Origin: Delphinapterus leucas
Lineage: Eukaryota > Chordata > Mammalia > Artiodactyla > Monodontidae
Length of the DNA stretch: 64,000 bases
Assembly (NCBI RefSeq): GCF_002288925.2
Contig: NW_022098030.1
Coordinates: 8,655,532 to 8,719,531, forward strand
Reading direction: 5' to 3'
Shown here: positions 1-9,245 of the stretch, in pieces
Numbering within the stretch: position 1 is the stretch's first letter
Layout: each line of letters opens with the position of its first letter
Position numbers and translations under genes: made by a program
The notes under the pieces: model-generated
Databases searched by the model: none
Told to the model about the DNA's origin: nothing
Seen by the model: only the letters and a program-made list of their open reading frames with translations

Positions 1-160
1 TCCCGTTGCGGAGCACAGGCTCCGGACGCGCAGGCTCAGCGGCCATGGCTCACGGGCCCAGCCGCTCCGCGGCATGCGGGATCTTCCTGGACCGGGGCAC
101 GAACCCGTGTCCCCTGCATCGGCAGGCGGACTCTCAACCACTGCGCCACCAGGGAAGCCC
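1..160 (-). mobile_element. CHR-type tRNA-derived SINE, cut by window edge
   Basis: The stretch is the reverse complement of the short CHR SINE found eight more times in this window; it ends at position 160 with the complement of the 5' head GGGCTTCCCTGG. The Pol III B-box-like motif GGTTCG is present on the minus strand near 105. The A-rich tail and the left flank lie outside the window, so the target-site duplication cannot be checked. It abuts an L1 5' untranslated region and probably inserted into it. The reading frames across it are chance frames. Confidence 0.93.
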
Positions 161-1411
161 TTCTTTTGGGGTTTTATCTTGTTCCTTTGAACACGTTTTG
201 CCTAATTTGTTGTTTTTATTTCTATATATTTGGTAGGGTGTTTATGTTTCCTGATCTTGGAGAAGTTTCCTTTTTTAGGAGACATCCTATGGGGCCCAGC
301 AGCACACTGCCCTCTGGTTACCAGAGCTACATGCTCTAAGCATGCCCTCTATGTGGGCTACATGTGTCCTTCTGTTGTGTGGGCTCACTACTGTGGGCGT
401 GCTATTAGGTGTGGCTGGCTCCCGGTCCTGTTGGTTGCCAGGCCCTGCCTACTGGTGGGCAGAGCCAGGTCATGAGGCAACTGGCTGTGGAGCCCCTGAA
501 TTTCCTGGGAATAGTTCTGGCCCACTGGTAGGTGGGACAAGATCCTGGGTGATGGGCTTCAGGTCCAGGTGTCCTGGAGCTAGGTCCAGCTTACTGGTGT
601 GTCTTGCCTGGTCTTGACATGGCTTACTGTGTGGCTGAGATGGTTCTGGAGTTACTATTGGCCCATTGGTGGGTGGAGCCAGTGCCCAGGGGGTCCCCAG
701 GGCTGGTGCCTGCCCACTAATGGGTGAGGCTGGGTCCTTGGACTAGTGCTGACCTGCTGGTAGGCAGGTCCATGTCCTGGGTCTGCTTGTGCCTAGGAGG
801 TCCAACAGCAGCTGGCTTGCTGTGGGTGAGGCTGTTTCCTGCCTAGCTAACTACTTGGCCTGGGGTGACCCAGGACTGGTGCTGCCTGGCTGGTGGGCGT
901 GTCTGTGTCCCAGCACTAATAAGGTAGAGAGAGGATTTCCAAAATGCACTTGCCAGCAGCAGTGTCCCCATAGTGAGCTGAGCTCCCCAAAATGGCTGCT
1001 GCCAGTGTCTATGTCCCTGGGATGAGTCCCTACTGCCTCCTGCCTTTTCAGGAGGTTCTCTAAGATCACAGGTGGGCCTGAGCCAGCCACCTTTGAAATT
1101 ATTGTTTCTGCCCTGGGTCCTGGAGCATTTGCAATATTGCATGTGCCCTTTAACAGTGGCATGTCTATTTACCACAGCCATCTGTGTCTCTGAAAAGTAA
1201 GCTCCACTGTCCTAGAAAACCAAACATTCTGGGTCTCATCTTCCTGTTTCAGGATCCTGGGGCTGGAGAGCCTGAGGTGGTCTCAGAGCCCTTGTTTCTT
1301 TAAAAGAAACTTTTTAATAGCTACTCCATAAATACTTGTAATTTTGGTGTGCCTGTTGGAGAAGGTGAGCTCAAGGTCTTCCTCATCTGCCATTGCAGCC
1401 AATGATCTAGA
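161..1411 (-). mobile_element. L1 5' untranslated region (promoter part), minus strand
   Basis: Read on the minus strand, the right end begins with a GAGGAAGACCTTGAGCTCACC-like head near 1400, then a segment with CACACCAAAATTACAAG. Both are typical of mammalian L1 5' ends. Further in (about 400-900) are five or six degenerate repeats built around CCACTGGTGGGTGG-like units, as seen in the repeat array of many mammalian L1 5' regions. The left end, AAGATCAGGAAACATAAACA on the minus strand, is the stretch that normally lies shortly before ORF1. Kept L1 5' ends are rare because most copies are 5'-truncated. The body would lie to the left of the window. The frames at 789-1181 are shadows. Confidence 0.8.
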
Positions 1412-1799
1412 ATGATCTAAGTTAAAAAGTAAAATGAAACTGTATTTAAAGCATTTTAGTTAACAATCCAAATTTGTGTGTAAACCATTCCAAAATTTTG
1501 TCACATAAAATGACAACTGTTTTACTATCATTATGGATTCTCTGCATCAGGATTTAGACAAAATACAGAAGAGATGGTTTATCTCTGATTCACGATGTCT
1601 AGGGCATCAGCTGCCAATTCTCAGATAGCTAGAGGAGACTCTCACAGCTGGAGAATCATCTGTAGGTTTCTTCATTCACATGTCTGGTGCCTCGGCTGGG
1701 AATGCTTGAAGGCTAGGCTCAGCTGGAACTATTAACTGAAATGCCTATGTATGGTTCCTTCTTATGGCTTTGGCTTCCTCACAGCCTCAGAATAGTTGT
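1412..1799. other. Unclassified spacer
   Basis: Moderately AT-rich sequence between two L1 segments. I see no gene and recognise no repeat. The words AATGATCTA occur twice in tandem at about 1402-1418, at the outer edge of the L1 5' end; this could be part of a target-site duplication, but the partner is not in the window. Confidence 0.5.
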
Positions 1800-2080
1800 A
1801 TTGTACGTTGATTTTTACTTAGATATAATAGATATAACATTGTAGTAGTTTAGGTGTCCAATATAATGACTCAATATATGTATATATTGCACAATGGTTG
1901 CCACAATAAAGTTAATTAACAACCATCATCACATAGAGTCATACATTTTTTTCTCGTGATGAGAACTTTTAAGATCTACTGTGTTAGCAACTTTCAAATA
2001 TATAATACAGCATTGTTAAGTACAGTCACCATGCTGTACCTTACATCCCAGGACTTACTAGTTATATAACTGAAGTTTAA
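1800..2080 (-). mobile_element. Old L1 3' untranslated region fragment (L1MA/L1MB type)
   Basis: The run TGATGAGAACTTTTAAGATC (about 1958-1977), followed by AGCAACTTTCAAATATA and CACCATGCTGTACCTTACAT, is the complement of the well-known L1MA/L1MB 3' untranslated region. Divergence is visible throughout, so this is an old eutherian insertion. It contains no usable reading frame. Confidence 0.75.
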
Positions 2081-2087
2081 GGAGGTC

Positions 2088-2381
2088 ATTAAGATTAAAT
2101 GAAGTCGTAAGAGTGGGACTGTAATCTAATAGGATTGGTCTCCTTTTAAGAAGAGGAAAGGACACCAAAGATCTCTCATGCACACACAGAGGGAAGTCCA
2201 TATGAGGACAAAATGAGAAGGTGACCTTCAGCAAGCCAAGAAGAAAGGTTTCACTAGAAACCAGTGCTGCCAGAAATTCTTCTTGGACATTCAGCTGCCA
2301 GAACTATGAGAAAATAAATTTCTGTTGTTTAAGCCACCCAGTCTGTAATATTCTGTTGGCAGCCCCACAAACTAATACAGT
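2088..2381 (+). mobile_element. MaLR LTR (MLT1/MST type), solitary
   Basis: The order of motifs matches a MaLR (ERVL-related) LTR: CTCCTTTTAAGAAGAGG, a Cys/Ala-poor middle, then AACTATGAGAAAATAAATTT with its poly(A) signal, TTTCTGTTGTTTAAGCCACC, and the end CAAACTAATACAG. The sequence is diverged and there is no internal region nearby, so it is a solitary LTR. The short frame at 2221-2574 runs across it and is not a gene. Confidence 0.82.
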
Positions 2382-2499
2382 AGGGAAATATTGGAAGATT
2401 TTAAGTAGGGAAGTGACAGATTTACATTTTAAAGTGGTCACTGTGTCATATGAAGATTGGAGAGTGAAAGCAGAGAAAATTTTAAGGGTTTGGAAAAAT

Positions 2500-3000
2500 G
2501 ATAAGAATAAAAATTGGTACAATCATTTTGGAAGGTGGTTTGGCAGTGCATATAAAATGTTTATAAATGCATAAAAGTTGTTGAAGAAATTCCATTTTAA
2601 CTCCTTTACAGATGAAGTCACACAATTATCCAAAGAAATTTATAGCAAGATGTTCATTGAAGCATTACTTATAATGCAAAACTGGGTTTATCTAAAACTC
2701 TAAGAAAGCAGTTAAACCAATTATTATATAACAATAGGGTACAATAAACTACAGTAAATGAAAATAATTATATGATTTTTATTCCTCTAAATATACATAT
2801 ATACATATATAAGTCAAAGTCTGCATAAGATATTGTTAGCAGTTGTTACCTATGGGAGATGGAAATGGTTAGGTGTGTGAGTACAGTGAACCAAGAAATT
2901 GACTATTGCTTTTCCTTTAATGCACATCTACACTCTTTTAATTTCCTATGAATATGTATTTCCATTAACTAAATTGATCTACTTTAAACAATTAAATATT
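2500..3000 (+). mobile_element. Very old L1 3' end fragment (L1ME/L1MC-like)
   Basis: The phrases ATCATTTTGGAAGGTGGTTT (2522-2541), GCAAGATGTTCATTGAAGCA and CCTATGGGAGATGGAAATGG resemble decayed ORF2-end and 3' untranslated sequence of old L1 families. Similarity is loose and broken, so both ends are guesses. Confidence 0.5.
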
Positions 3001-5120
3001 AAAATTACATATCAACCTTTTCTGTGTAATTAGGGTCCTTAAATATCTGGGTTTGTATGCATTAACTACGTAATGATTTGGTTTCAATTTTGCTGTGTAC
3101 AATACAACAACAAAACCCCCCCATAATTATACAGAAATTTGTTAGCCAGACAGCTGGTAAATAGGAATGCTTGAATACATAATGAATATGATTTTAAATT
3201 GACAATGCAAACAATGAAGCAGGTGGAAAGCACCAAATCATTTTCAATAAATTTTTAAAAGACTATATAGTTACTTTTTATCAGAGGACCTTAAATAGGA
3301 TGCCTGTGTGACTATTTGCCTCGTAATCACTAGGATATTACCTGTGATCTTTATTAGGGACTTTTTGTACGGCTTTGTCATCTTAAATGGAACATGTTTC
3401 TTAATTTCTCAAGACAATCACTTAATTTAAAAAGGACAGCTGTGTTTAAGACAGTAAAACTTCTACCACATATTTGAAGCACTATATCCAATGTGGTTAA
3501 ATAGATCTGTATCATTAAATCATTCTTAGTGATCATACCATGATGTAGCAATTTATTAATTTAATAAGCTGAATGATTACTTACTCATTAATCTTCATTT
3601 GCTGTTATCTATTAATATAGCTTCAATATTGTCAACCTAAGTCGTAGTGATATGGGTCATCATTATTTTAGAATAAGATGCTTCAAATTATATTGTTTTC
3701 CTGTTTCATGTCTATTCTCATTTTCTTTATGATAGCATGTTTTTCTATATCTACTTTGTTCATTTTATTGTTTAATTTCTTCTCTTGCATTGCCTCATTT
3801 TAAAGACCCTAACTTACATGTGTATAGTAAATCTCCAAACCATCTTCAGTAATCTTCTACAAGCCATCTGTGCAGTAAAATACATTTGCCATACGATATT
3901 ATATTGTGCTCATATTTTATCTGAAAAATTTTTCTGGCTATTGAACATTTGTTAACACTTGATGGTAAATAGACCAGACATTGTTTCTTTCTTTTATATC
4001 TTTATCATTCTAGTAGAAGACAGTATAATTGGATATTTGAGAGTTCCTTAGGGATGGAAACACATGTCCCTTTATTCTGCCTTTCTTCCTGAGAGGTTGT
4101 ATTATTTCAAAATCATAGTATTTTTAGTAATTTTGATGTAGATTGGGAAGTCATTAAACTGTCTACTTGTCCTGGTACTCATGCTTTAAAGTGTAATAAA
4201 AATTGTAATTTTGCCTATGTCTATAAAAACTCCACCTATGTACACATTGACAGGAGGCTTTAATATACAGTAAAAATGCACCCAACCAATTTGTCCATTT
4301 GTCCACTCTTTGCCCATGTGGCTAGCCATTTAATTTAGGGATTAGTAAATTATGCTTTCTAAAATTATGACTAAAAGGAGACCTCTGTTGTTTATTATAC
4401 TATTCCAAGGATCCTTGGGGGCATCCCTTAAGGAAATTTAAAACTATAAGCTATGTTGTACCTGCTTAATTAAAATGATCATTATAGGTTTTATCTATGC
4501 CAAATCCATGCTAATTTTTGGTCATTATCATTTTCTATTATGAAGTGTTATTCTAAATATATTATGCTCCCATTCACTATAATGATTTCTCAGGTGTTAT
4601 GATCATGATCTTTGCTTAACAAGTCTGTATTAAGTGAAACTTATATTAGGGTGATATTAGGGTGAAACTAAAGTAGGTGAGGTCTGTCTTGGGCACTTAT
4701 ACATCTCCCTTTGATAAACTGTTTGATCTTGATGGTGCCTATATTCTCTGGTATAAGGTATCTTCTTCAATTTCTTTGCTATTTCTGTCTTTTACGCCTC
4801 TATCTACAACCTTTCCCCTGTGATTTTACTACTCATGGGTCATAGAATTCTTTCTATGGCAAATAATTAGATACAGTCATTCACATCTTAGACATTTAGG
4901 CAATATAAACCTCAGAAGAGAGGTCTTTCTTGGCAAATATGGAAAATATAGAGAAAAAAATGAATCATTCATCAATTTTTGTTTTCCTTCCTACCATGGG
5001 CTAAGCACATATTTTAATTCTTCTAAATAAAATTTACATCTTAAGGTAAAATATGAAAATTGATATACTTAATTTAAAACTTTTAGAAAATTAGATGAAA
5101 TTGGAAAAAAGATTGTATAA
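3001..5120. other. AT-rich unclassified spacer, about 2.1 kb
   Basis: No coding region, splice-like exon or RNA gene can be supported, and I recognise no repeat family with confidence. The sequence is strongly AT-rich, with many short T and A runs. Very old L1, L2 or DNA transposon remnants could be hidden here below what can be recognised by eye. Confidence 0.5.
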
Positions 5121-5135
5121 AAATTCTTAAACCTG

Positions 5136-5338
5136 GGGCTTCCCTGGTGGTGCAGTGGTTGAGAGTCCGCCTGCCGATTCAGGGGACACGGGTTCGTGCC
5201 TGGGTCTGGGAGGATCCCACATGCTGTGGAGCGGCTGGGCCCGTGAGCCATGGCCGCTGAGCCTGCACGTCCGGTGCCTGTGCTCTGCAACGGGAGAGGC
5301 CACAACAGTGAGAGGCCCACGTACCGCAAAAACAAAAA
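5136..5338 (+). mobile_element. CHR-type SINE with target-site duplication
   Basis: Complete copy starting GGGCTTCCCTGGTGG, with an A-box-like start, the B-box core GGTTCGTGCC at 5191-5200 and a 3' tail CGTACCGCAAAAACAAAAAAA. It is flanked by the direct repeat AAATTCTTAAACCTG at 5121-5135 and 5339-5353, a 15 bp perfect target-site duplication. Both ends are therefore fixed and the insertion is fairly recent. Head and body derive from a tRNA, so it would be transcribed by RNA polymerase III and mobilised by L1. Confidence 0.96.
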
Positions 5339-5353
5339 AAATTCTTAAACCTG

Positions 5354-5960
5354 TTGAAGATACCCCTGATCATCATCCTCTTTTTCATCTTTTCTTGTAT
5401 ATTGCTGCCTAAATAAATTTTTTGTAATCAAAATTACATTAGAATCTTATATGCTTACCATGTGCTGGCATGATTCTAGTTAAAACAATTCTAAAAATTA
5501 TAAATAATGTTTTATTTATTTCATTGTTTATTGTAAAAACTTATAAACGATTGAAAAATAGAATAAAGTAGGGAAAAATTTTTAGCTAAATCCTATTAAA
5601 GTCAACTACTGTTTTTACTGTTATAATTTTCTCATTTTCTATCTTTACAAAATAAATAGTTTATATACAATTGTGTATTTTTCCACTTATCATTAAAATG
5701 TCAGTTTTATCCCATATCCTTAAAACTTAAGTATGACTTCTAGTAGCTACTTAGTAATCTATTAAATAATAATAATATATTAAGTAAGTAAATATGAGAT
5801 AATTTACTTAAATAACTCACGGGTAAGTTTATTTTTTTACTATTTTACCATCACAAATAATTACATAATGAAAGTGAGCTTGCATGTATTTTTGCTTATG
5901 AGTTATATTCTTTTATTAGAATTTACAACTAGAAGTAGAATTACTGGGATAATATGATAT
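5354..5960 (-). mobile_element. Diverged L1 (antisense), mainly 5620-5960
   Basis: The words TGTATTTTTCCACTTATCAT, TTTTATCCCATATCC, GTATTTTTGCTTATGAG and GAAGTAGAATTACTGGGATAA follow the order of the complement of old L1 3' sequence, where the last motif is normally AGTGGAATTGCTGGGTCA. From 5354 to 5619 I see only AT-rich spacer. Boundaries are approximate. Confidence 0.5.
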
Positions 5961-6040
5961 GAATGATTAAAGGTTCTTGATGTATGTTAACATAATACTT
6001 CAAAGAAGATTTTTACAAAGTCCATATGGTCAAATTTATT

Positions 6041-6261
6041 TATTTATTATTTTTTATTTTATTTTATTTTTTTTACGCGGGCCTCTCACTGTTGTGGCCT
6101 CTCCCGCTGTGGAGCACAGGCTCCGGACACACAGGCTCAGCGGCCATGGCTCACGGGCCCAGCTGCTCCGCAGCATGTGGCATCCTCCTGGACCAGGGCA
6201 CGAACCCGCGTCCCCTGCATTGGCAGGCGGACTCCCAACCACTGTGCCACCAGTGAAGCCC
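6041..6261 (-). mobile_element. CHR-type SINE with target-site duplication
   Basis: Complete minus-strand copy: a T-rich tail (6041-6073, with TTTA and TTTTA units), then ACGCGGGCCTCTCACTG and the body, ending at the complement of the SINE head. The direct repeat GGTCAAATTTATT lies at 6028-6040 and 6264-6276, a 13 bp perfect duplication. Two or three extra bases at the 5' head (6262-6263) are ordinary. Frames on both strands are shadows. Confidence 0.95.
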
Positions 6262-6499
6262 AAGGTCAAATTTATTGATAATTTTCTTTGTGACTTTCTC
6301 CAGACATTAATTTAAAATGTATTTCCCTGTCATTTACCCGTTCACCTCAGATTTGGTCTAATACTTCATGGGCATCTATTTGTTTGTGAATGGGAGCAAT
6401 TCAAAATAATGTTTATTTCAAATTTAAAAAATCAATTACCTGGGAATATAAGTTAGTTTTCCCTTTTGATTAGGTATTTCATTTTTCAAATACTAAAGT

Positions 6500-7465
6500 T
6501 ATATTTTTGATTAACAGCTTTAAAGAAAGATAATTCACATCCCATACATGAACAATTCAGTGGTTTTGAGTATATTCACAATGTTGTGCAACCAACACCA
6601 CAATCAATAAAACATTTTCGCTACCCCAACAAGAAACCCCATACCCTTCAACAGTCACTCATCATTTCCCCCAAACCTCAACTAGCCCTTAGCAACCACT
6701 AATCCATTTTCTGTCTCTAGAGATTGCCTTATTCTTTATATTTCATATGAATGGAATCATACATTATGTTGTGACTGGCTTCTTAGAATGTTTTTAAGGT
6801 ACATCCATGTTGTAGCGTGAATCAGTACTTCATTACTTTTTATTACCAAATAATCTTCCTTTATAGAAGTATAACACATTTATTTATCTACTCATCAGTT
6901 GATGAACATTTGGAGGTTTTCTACTTTTTGACTACTAGTATATGCTTCTTATAGATATTCCTGTACAATTTTTGGGGTGAAAATATGTTTTTGTTTTACT
7001 TGGGATATACCTAAGTGTGAAATTGCAGGCTTATATGGTTACTCTATGTGTAACCTTTTAACGAGGTGTTAGTTTTTCAAAGTGACTGCACCATTTTATG
7101 TTCCCACCAGCAGGGTATCAGGGTTCCTATTTCTTTACATCCTTGCAAATACTTGTTATTATATGTGTTTTTTGTTATAGCCATCATTGCAGGTGTCAAG
7201 TGGTATCTCATCATGGTTTGATTTGCATTTCCCTGATTGCTAAAAAGTTGTGTTTAAAGTTTATATTCTATTTCTATTATTCTGCCACATTGATATGTCT
7301 TTCCTTGCCCCTGATATATATTTTGATTAATTACTATAGTTCTATAGTATGCTTTAATGTTTATTTCCAGTTTCCAGTATAACTCTTTTTATACACATTT
7401 CTTGTGTATACATCCTTGTTTCTTAATTGTTTTAGATTAACATTAGAACTATTTCTTATGGTTTG
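6500..7465 (-). mobile_element. Old L1 3' half (L1MB/L1MC type), antisense, first part
   Basis: Classic antisense L1 text in order: AATTCAGTGGTTTTGAGTAT, TTGTGCAACCAACACCACAA, AAGAAACCCCATACCC, ATGAATGGAATCATACA, CATCAGTTGATGAACATTTG, CACCATTTTATGTTCCCACC and GTGGTATCTCATCATGG. After about 7250 it jumps to sequence resembling an earlier ORF2 part (CCACATTGATATGTCTTTCC), so there is an internal deletion. It appears to resume at about 8008 after a later L1 insertion. Confidence 0.85.
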
Positions 7466-7478
7466 AAAAACACAATTG

Positions 7479-7994
7479 CCAATTCTACTTCCAAGTATTT
7501 ATCCAAAAGAAACAAAAGCAGGAACTTGAGTATTTGTACACCCACGTTAGTAGAAGCACTCTTCACAATAGCCAAAAGGTGAAAGCAACCCAAATGTCTA
7601 CCAGGTGATGAATGGATAAAGAAAATGAGGTATACACATAAAATGGAATATTATTCAGCTGTTAAAAAGAAGGACATATGGCACATGCTACAACATGGAT
7701 GAGTCTTGAAGACGTGGTAAATGAAATAAACCAATCACAAAAGGATTGTATGATTCCAATTATATGAGGTACCTAGAGTAGTCAAACTCATAGAGACAGA
7801 TAGAGAATGATGGTTTCCAGGGACTTCAGAACAGAGTTTCAGTTGAGGAATACGTAAAAGTTCTGTAGATGAATTATGGTGATGGTTGCACAACATTGTG
7901 AATGAGCTTAATGCCACAGAACTGTACACATAAAAATGATTAAAGTGGTAAAATTTCTGTTATGTATATCTTACCACAATTTAAAAAAATAGTA
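7479..7994 (+). mobile_element. L1 3' end, sense, inserted in the antisense L1
   Basis: Sense L1 text: CAAGTATTTATCCAAAAGAA, GATGAATGGATAAAGAAAAT, GGAATATTATTCAGCTGTTA, CTACAACATGGATGAGTCTT, GTGATGGTTGCACAACATTG, and a 3' end CTTACCACAATTTAAAAAAA. The repeat AAAAACACAATTG at 7466-7478 and 7995-8007 is a 13 bp target-site duplication. This is therefore one 5'-truncated insertion of about 516 bp that split an older L1. It lies inverted relative to 6500-7250, so a transcript through both could fold back. Confidence 0.88.
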
Positions 7995-8007
7995 AAAAAC
8001 ACAATTG

Positions 8008-8345
8008 GAAACTCCAATAGAATTTCATGAAAGCAATTAATTTAAGAAAAAAAGTTGACATGTTGTAAAATTAGTTTTCACACTAAGGAGAATTCTATCT
8101 CATTTGACATTGAATTTAGTTTTGTTATTGAAGTTTTATAGTAGTTTCCCCAATATTTCTTTTACTAAGTCTATTCCAGTCTCTTTTACACTTATATTAC
8201 TAATATAAATAATATTTTAAAATACAGCTTCTAGTAGTCTATTGGTAGTATAAATTAAAGATTATTCTTGTCTGACTACTCATTAAGTTTTATATTTTAA
8301 ACTTATATATCTTGAATTTTCCTGAAGCTTGTTTATTCAAGAAAA
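8008..8345 (-). mobile_element. Old L1 ORF2-region fragment, antisense, second part
   Basis: Sequence such as AATAGAATTTCATGAAAGCA, AAAAAAGTTGACATG and GAAGTTTTATAGTAGTTT follows the antisense pattern of the L1 ORF2 region whose intact form has a GAATTGACATCTT-like word and a later TTTTATAGTTTTC-like word. It is probably the continuation of 6500-7465 beyond the inserted L1. Positions 7993-8074 have a nearby inverted copy at 8874-8956. Confidence 0.55.
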
Positions 8346-8599
8346 TTCTCAATGTTATATGGTCATCAACTGAAAACTTTAGTTAAAACAAGAGATCTTA
8401 AAAATAATGCACCTATATTTAAACATTTTAATGAAAACATAGACATGGACATTTACTCACCACTCCATTTAGATAAGGCAAAGGCCATATTTCTCAGTGT
8501 GGATCTGCCTGTTTTAGTTTTGTATAGTCTTTCTTACCTAAATTATAATCCATCACATATTTTTTTTGAGTGTGGTGGTTGAAAATCATCTGGCCATGA
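8346..8599. other. Unclassified spacer
   Basis: A 76-codon plus-strand frame (8352-8582) crosses this stretch. It has no recognisable domain and no coding signature, and is more likely chance. I assign no repeat. Confidence 0.45.
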
Positions 8600-9245
8600 T
8601 GACAAGAATCATTCTGAATTCAGGTTCACTAAACTCAAGTCAGTCTTTTGTGCTGCCCAAGAGTCCTATAACATTGCCTGGTCCAGGCACTTTGCCACTC
8701 TCTCAAAAAACTTCTTTCCCTTCCAGCATCCAGTATTGCCTTCTCATCCATGCTTCCAAGTGATGACTAAGCCTTCTCTTTCATTGAAAAGTAAAGAAGA
8801 GAAATGATTTGCATTTCCACTGCCACACCAACCAATTTCTTTCCATAGAACTCTCTTCTACTAAATTTTTCTACTAAATTTTACAAGATGTCAACTCTTT
8901 TTCTCAAATTAATTGTTTTCATGAAATTCTATTGACATTTCCAATTGTGTTTTTTATTCTGGTAAAATAGACATGGAAATTTACCTTCATCTTTTTCTCT
9001 GTACCTATGGAATGGATGATCTCTCCATTCTGCTAAGACCAAACTTTTCACATGTGCACCAGATCTCTCTTATACAAGAGTGTCCCTTCAGCAACTTTTC
9101 CTACTCTAACCTAAATCATCCACTTTTCTTTCCCATTGATTGGATCATCCCTATGAGCATATGAACCATTTGTTATTTCTTTCATCCTACGACAACCCTC
9201 TTTTAGGCACACATTCTTCTGCAACTACCAGCACCTTTAGTTCTT
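8600..9245 (+). mobile_element. L2 (LINE-2) ORF fragment, interrupted
   Basis: Two blocks follow the L2 reverse-transcriptase ORF upstream region. Block one (to about 8840) has CAAGTGATGACTAAGCC and TTTCATTGAAAAGTAAAGAA. Block two (from about 8970) has ACCTATGGAATGGATGATCT, TCACATGTGCACCAGATC, TTGATTGGATCATCCC and TTTCATCCTACGACAACCCT. Both are heavily decayed, as expected for an element that predates eutherians. Between them, about 8845-8965 does not fit L2 and matches the inverse of the L1 piece at 7993-8074. The 63-codon frame at 8973-9164 is the degraded L2 frame. Confidence 0.65.

Noticed and set aside
843..1181. Two overlapping minus-strand frames of 103 and 112 codons
   Set aside because: They lie in the L1 5' untranslated region, upstream of where ORF1 would start.
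5136..5338. Possible tRNA gene, because of A- and B-box-like motifs
   Set aside because: It is a tRNA-derived SINE: the cloverleaf is not preserved, and the unit is repeated many times with A tails and target-site duplications.
6041..6261. Possible CpG-island promoter, because of local GC richness
   Set aside because: The GC content is that of a single 200 bp SINE. The same pattern recurs at every CHR copy.
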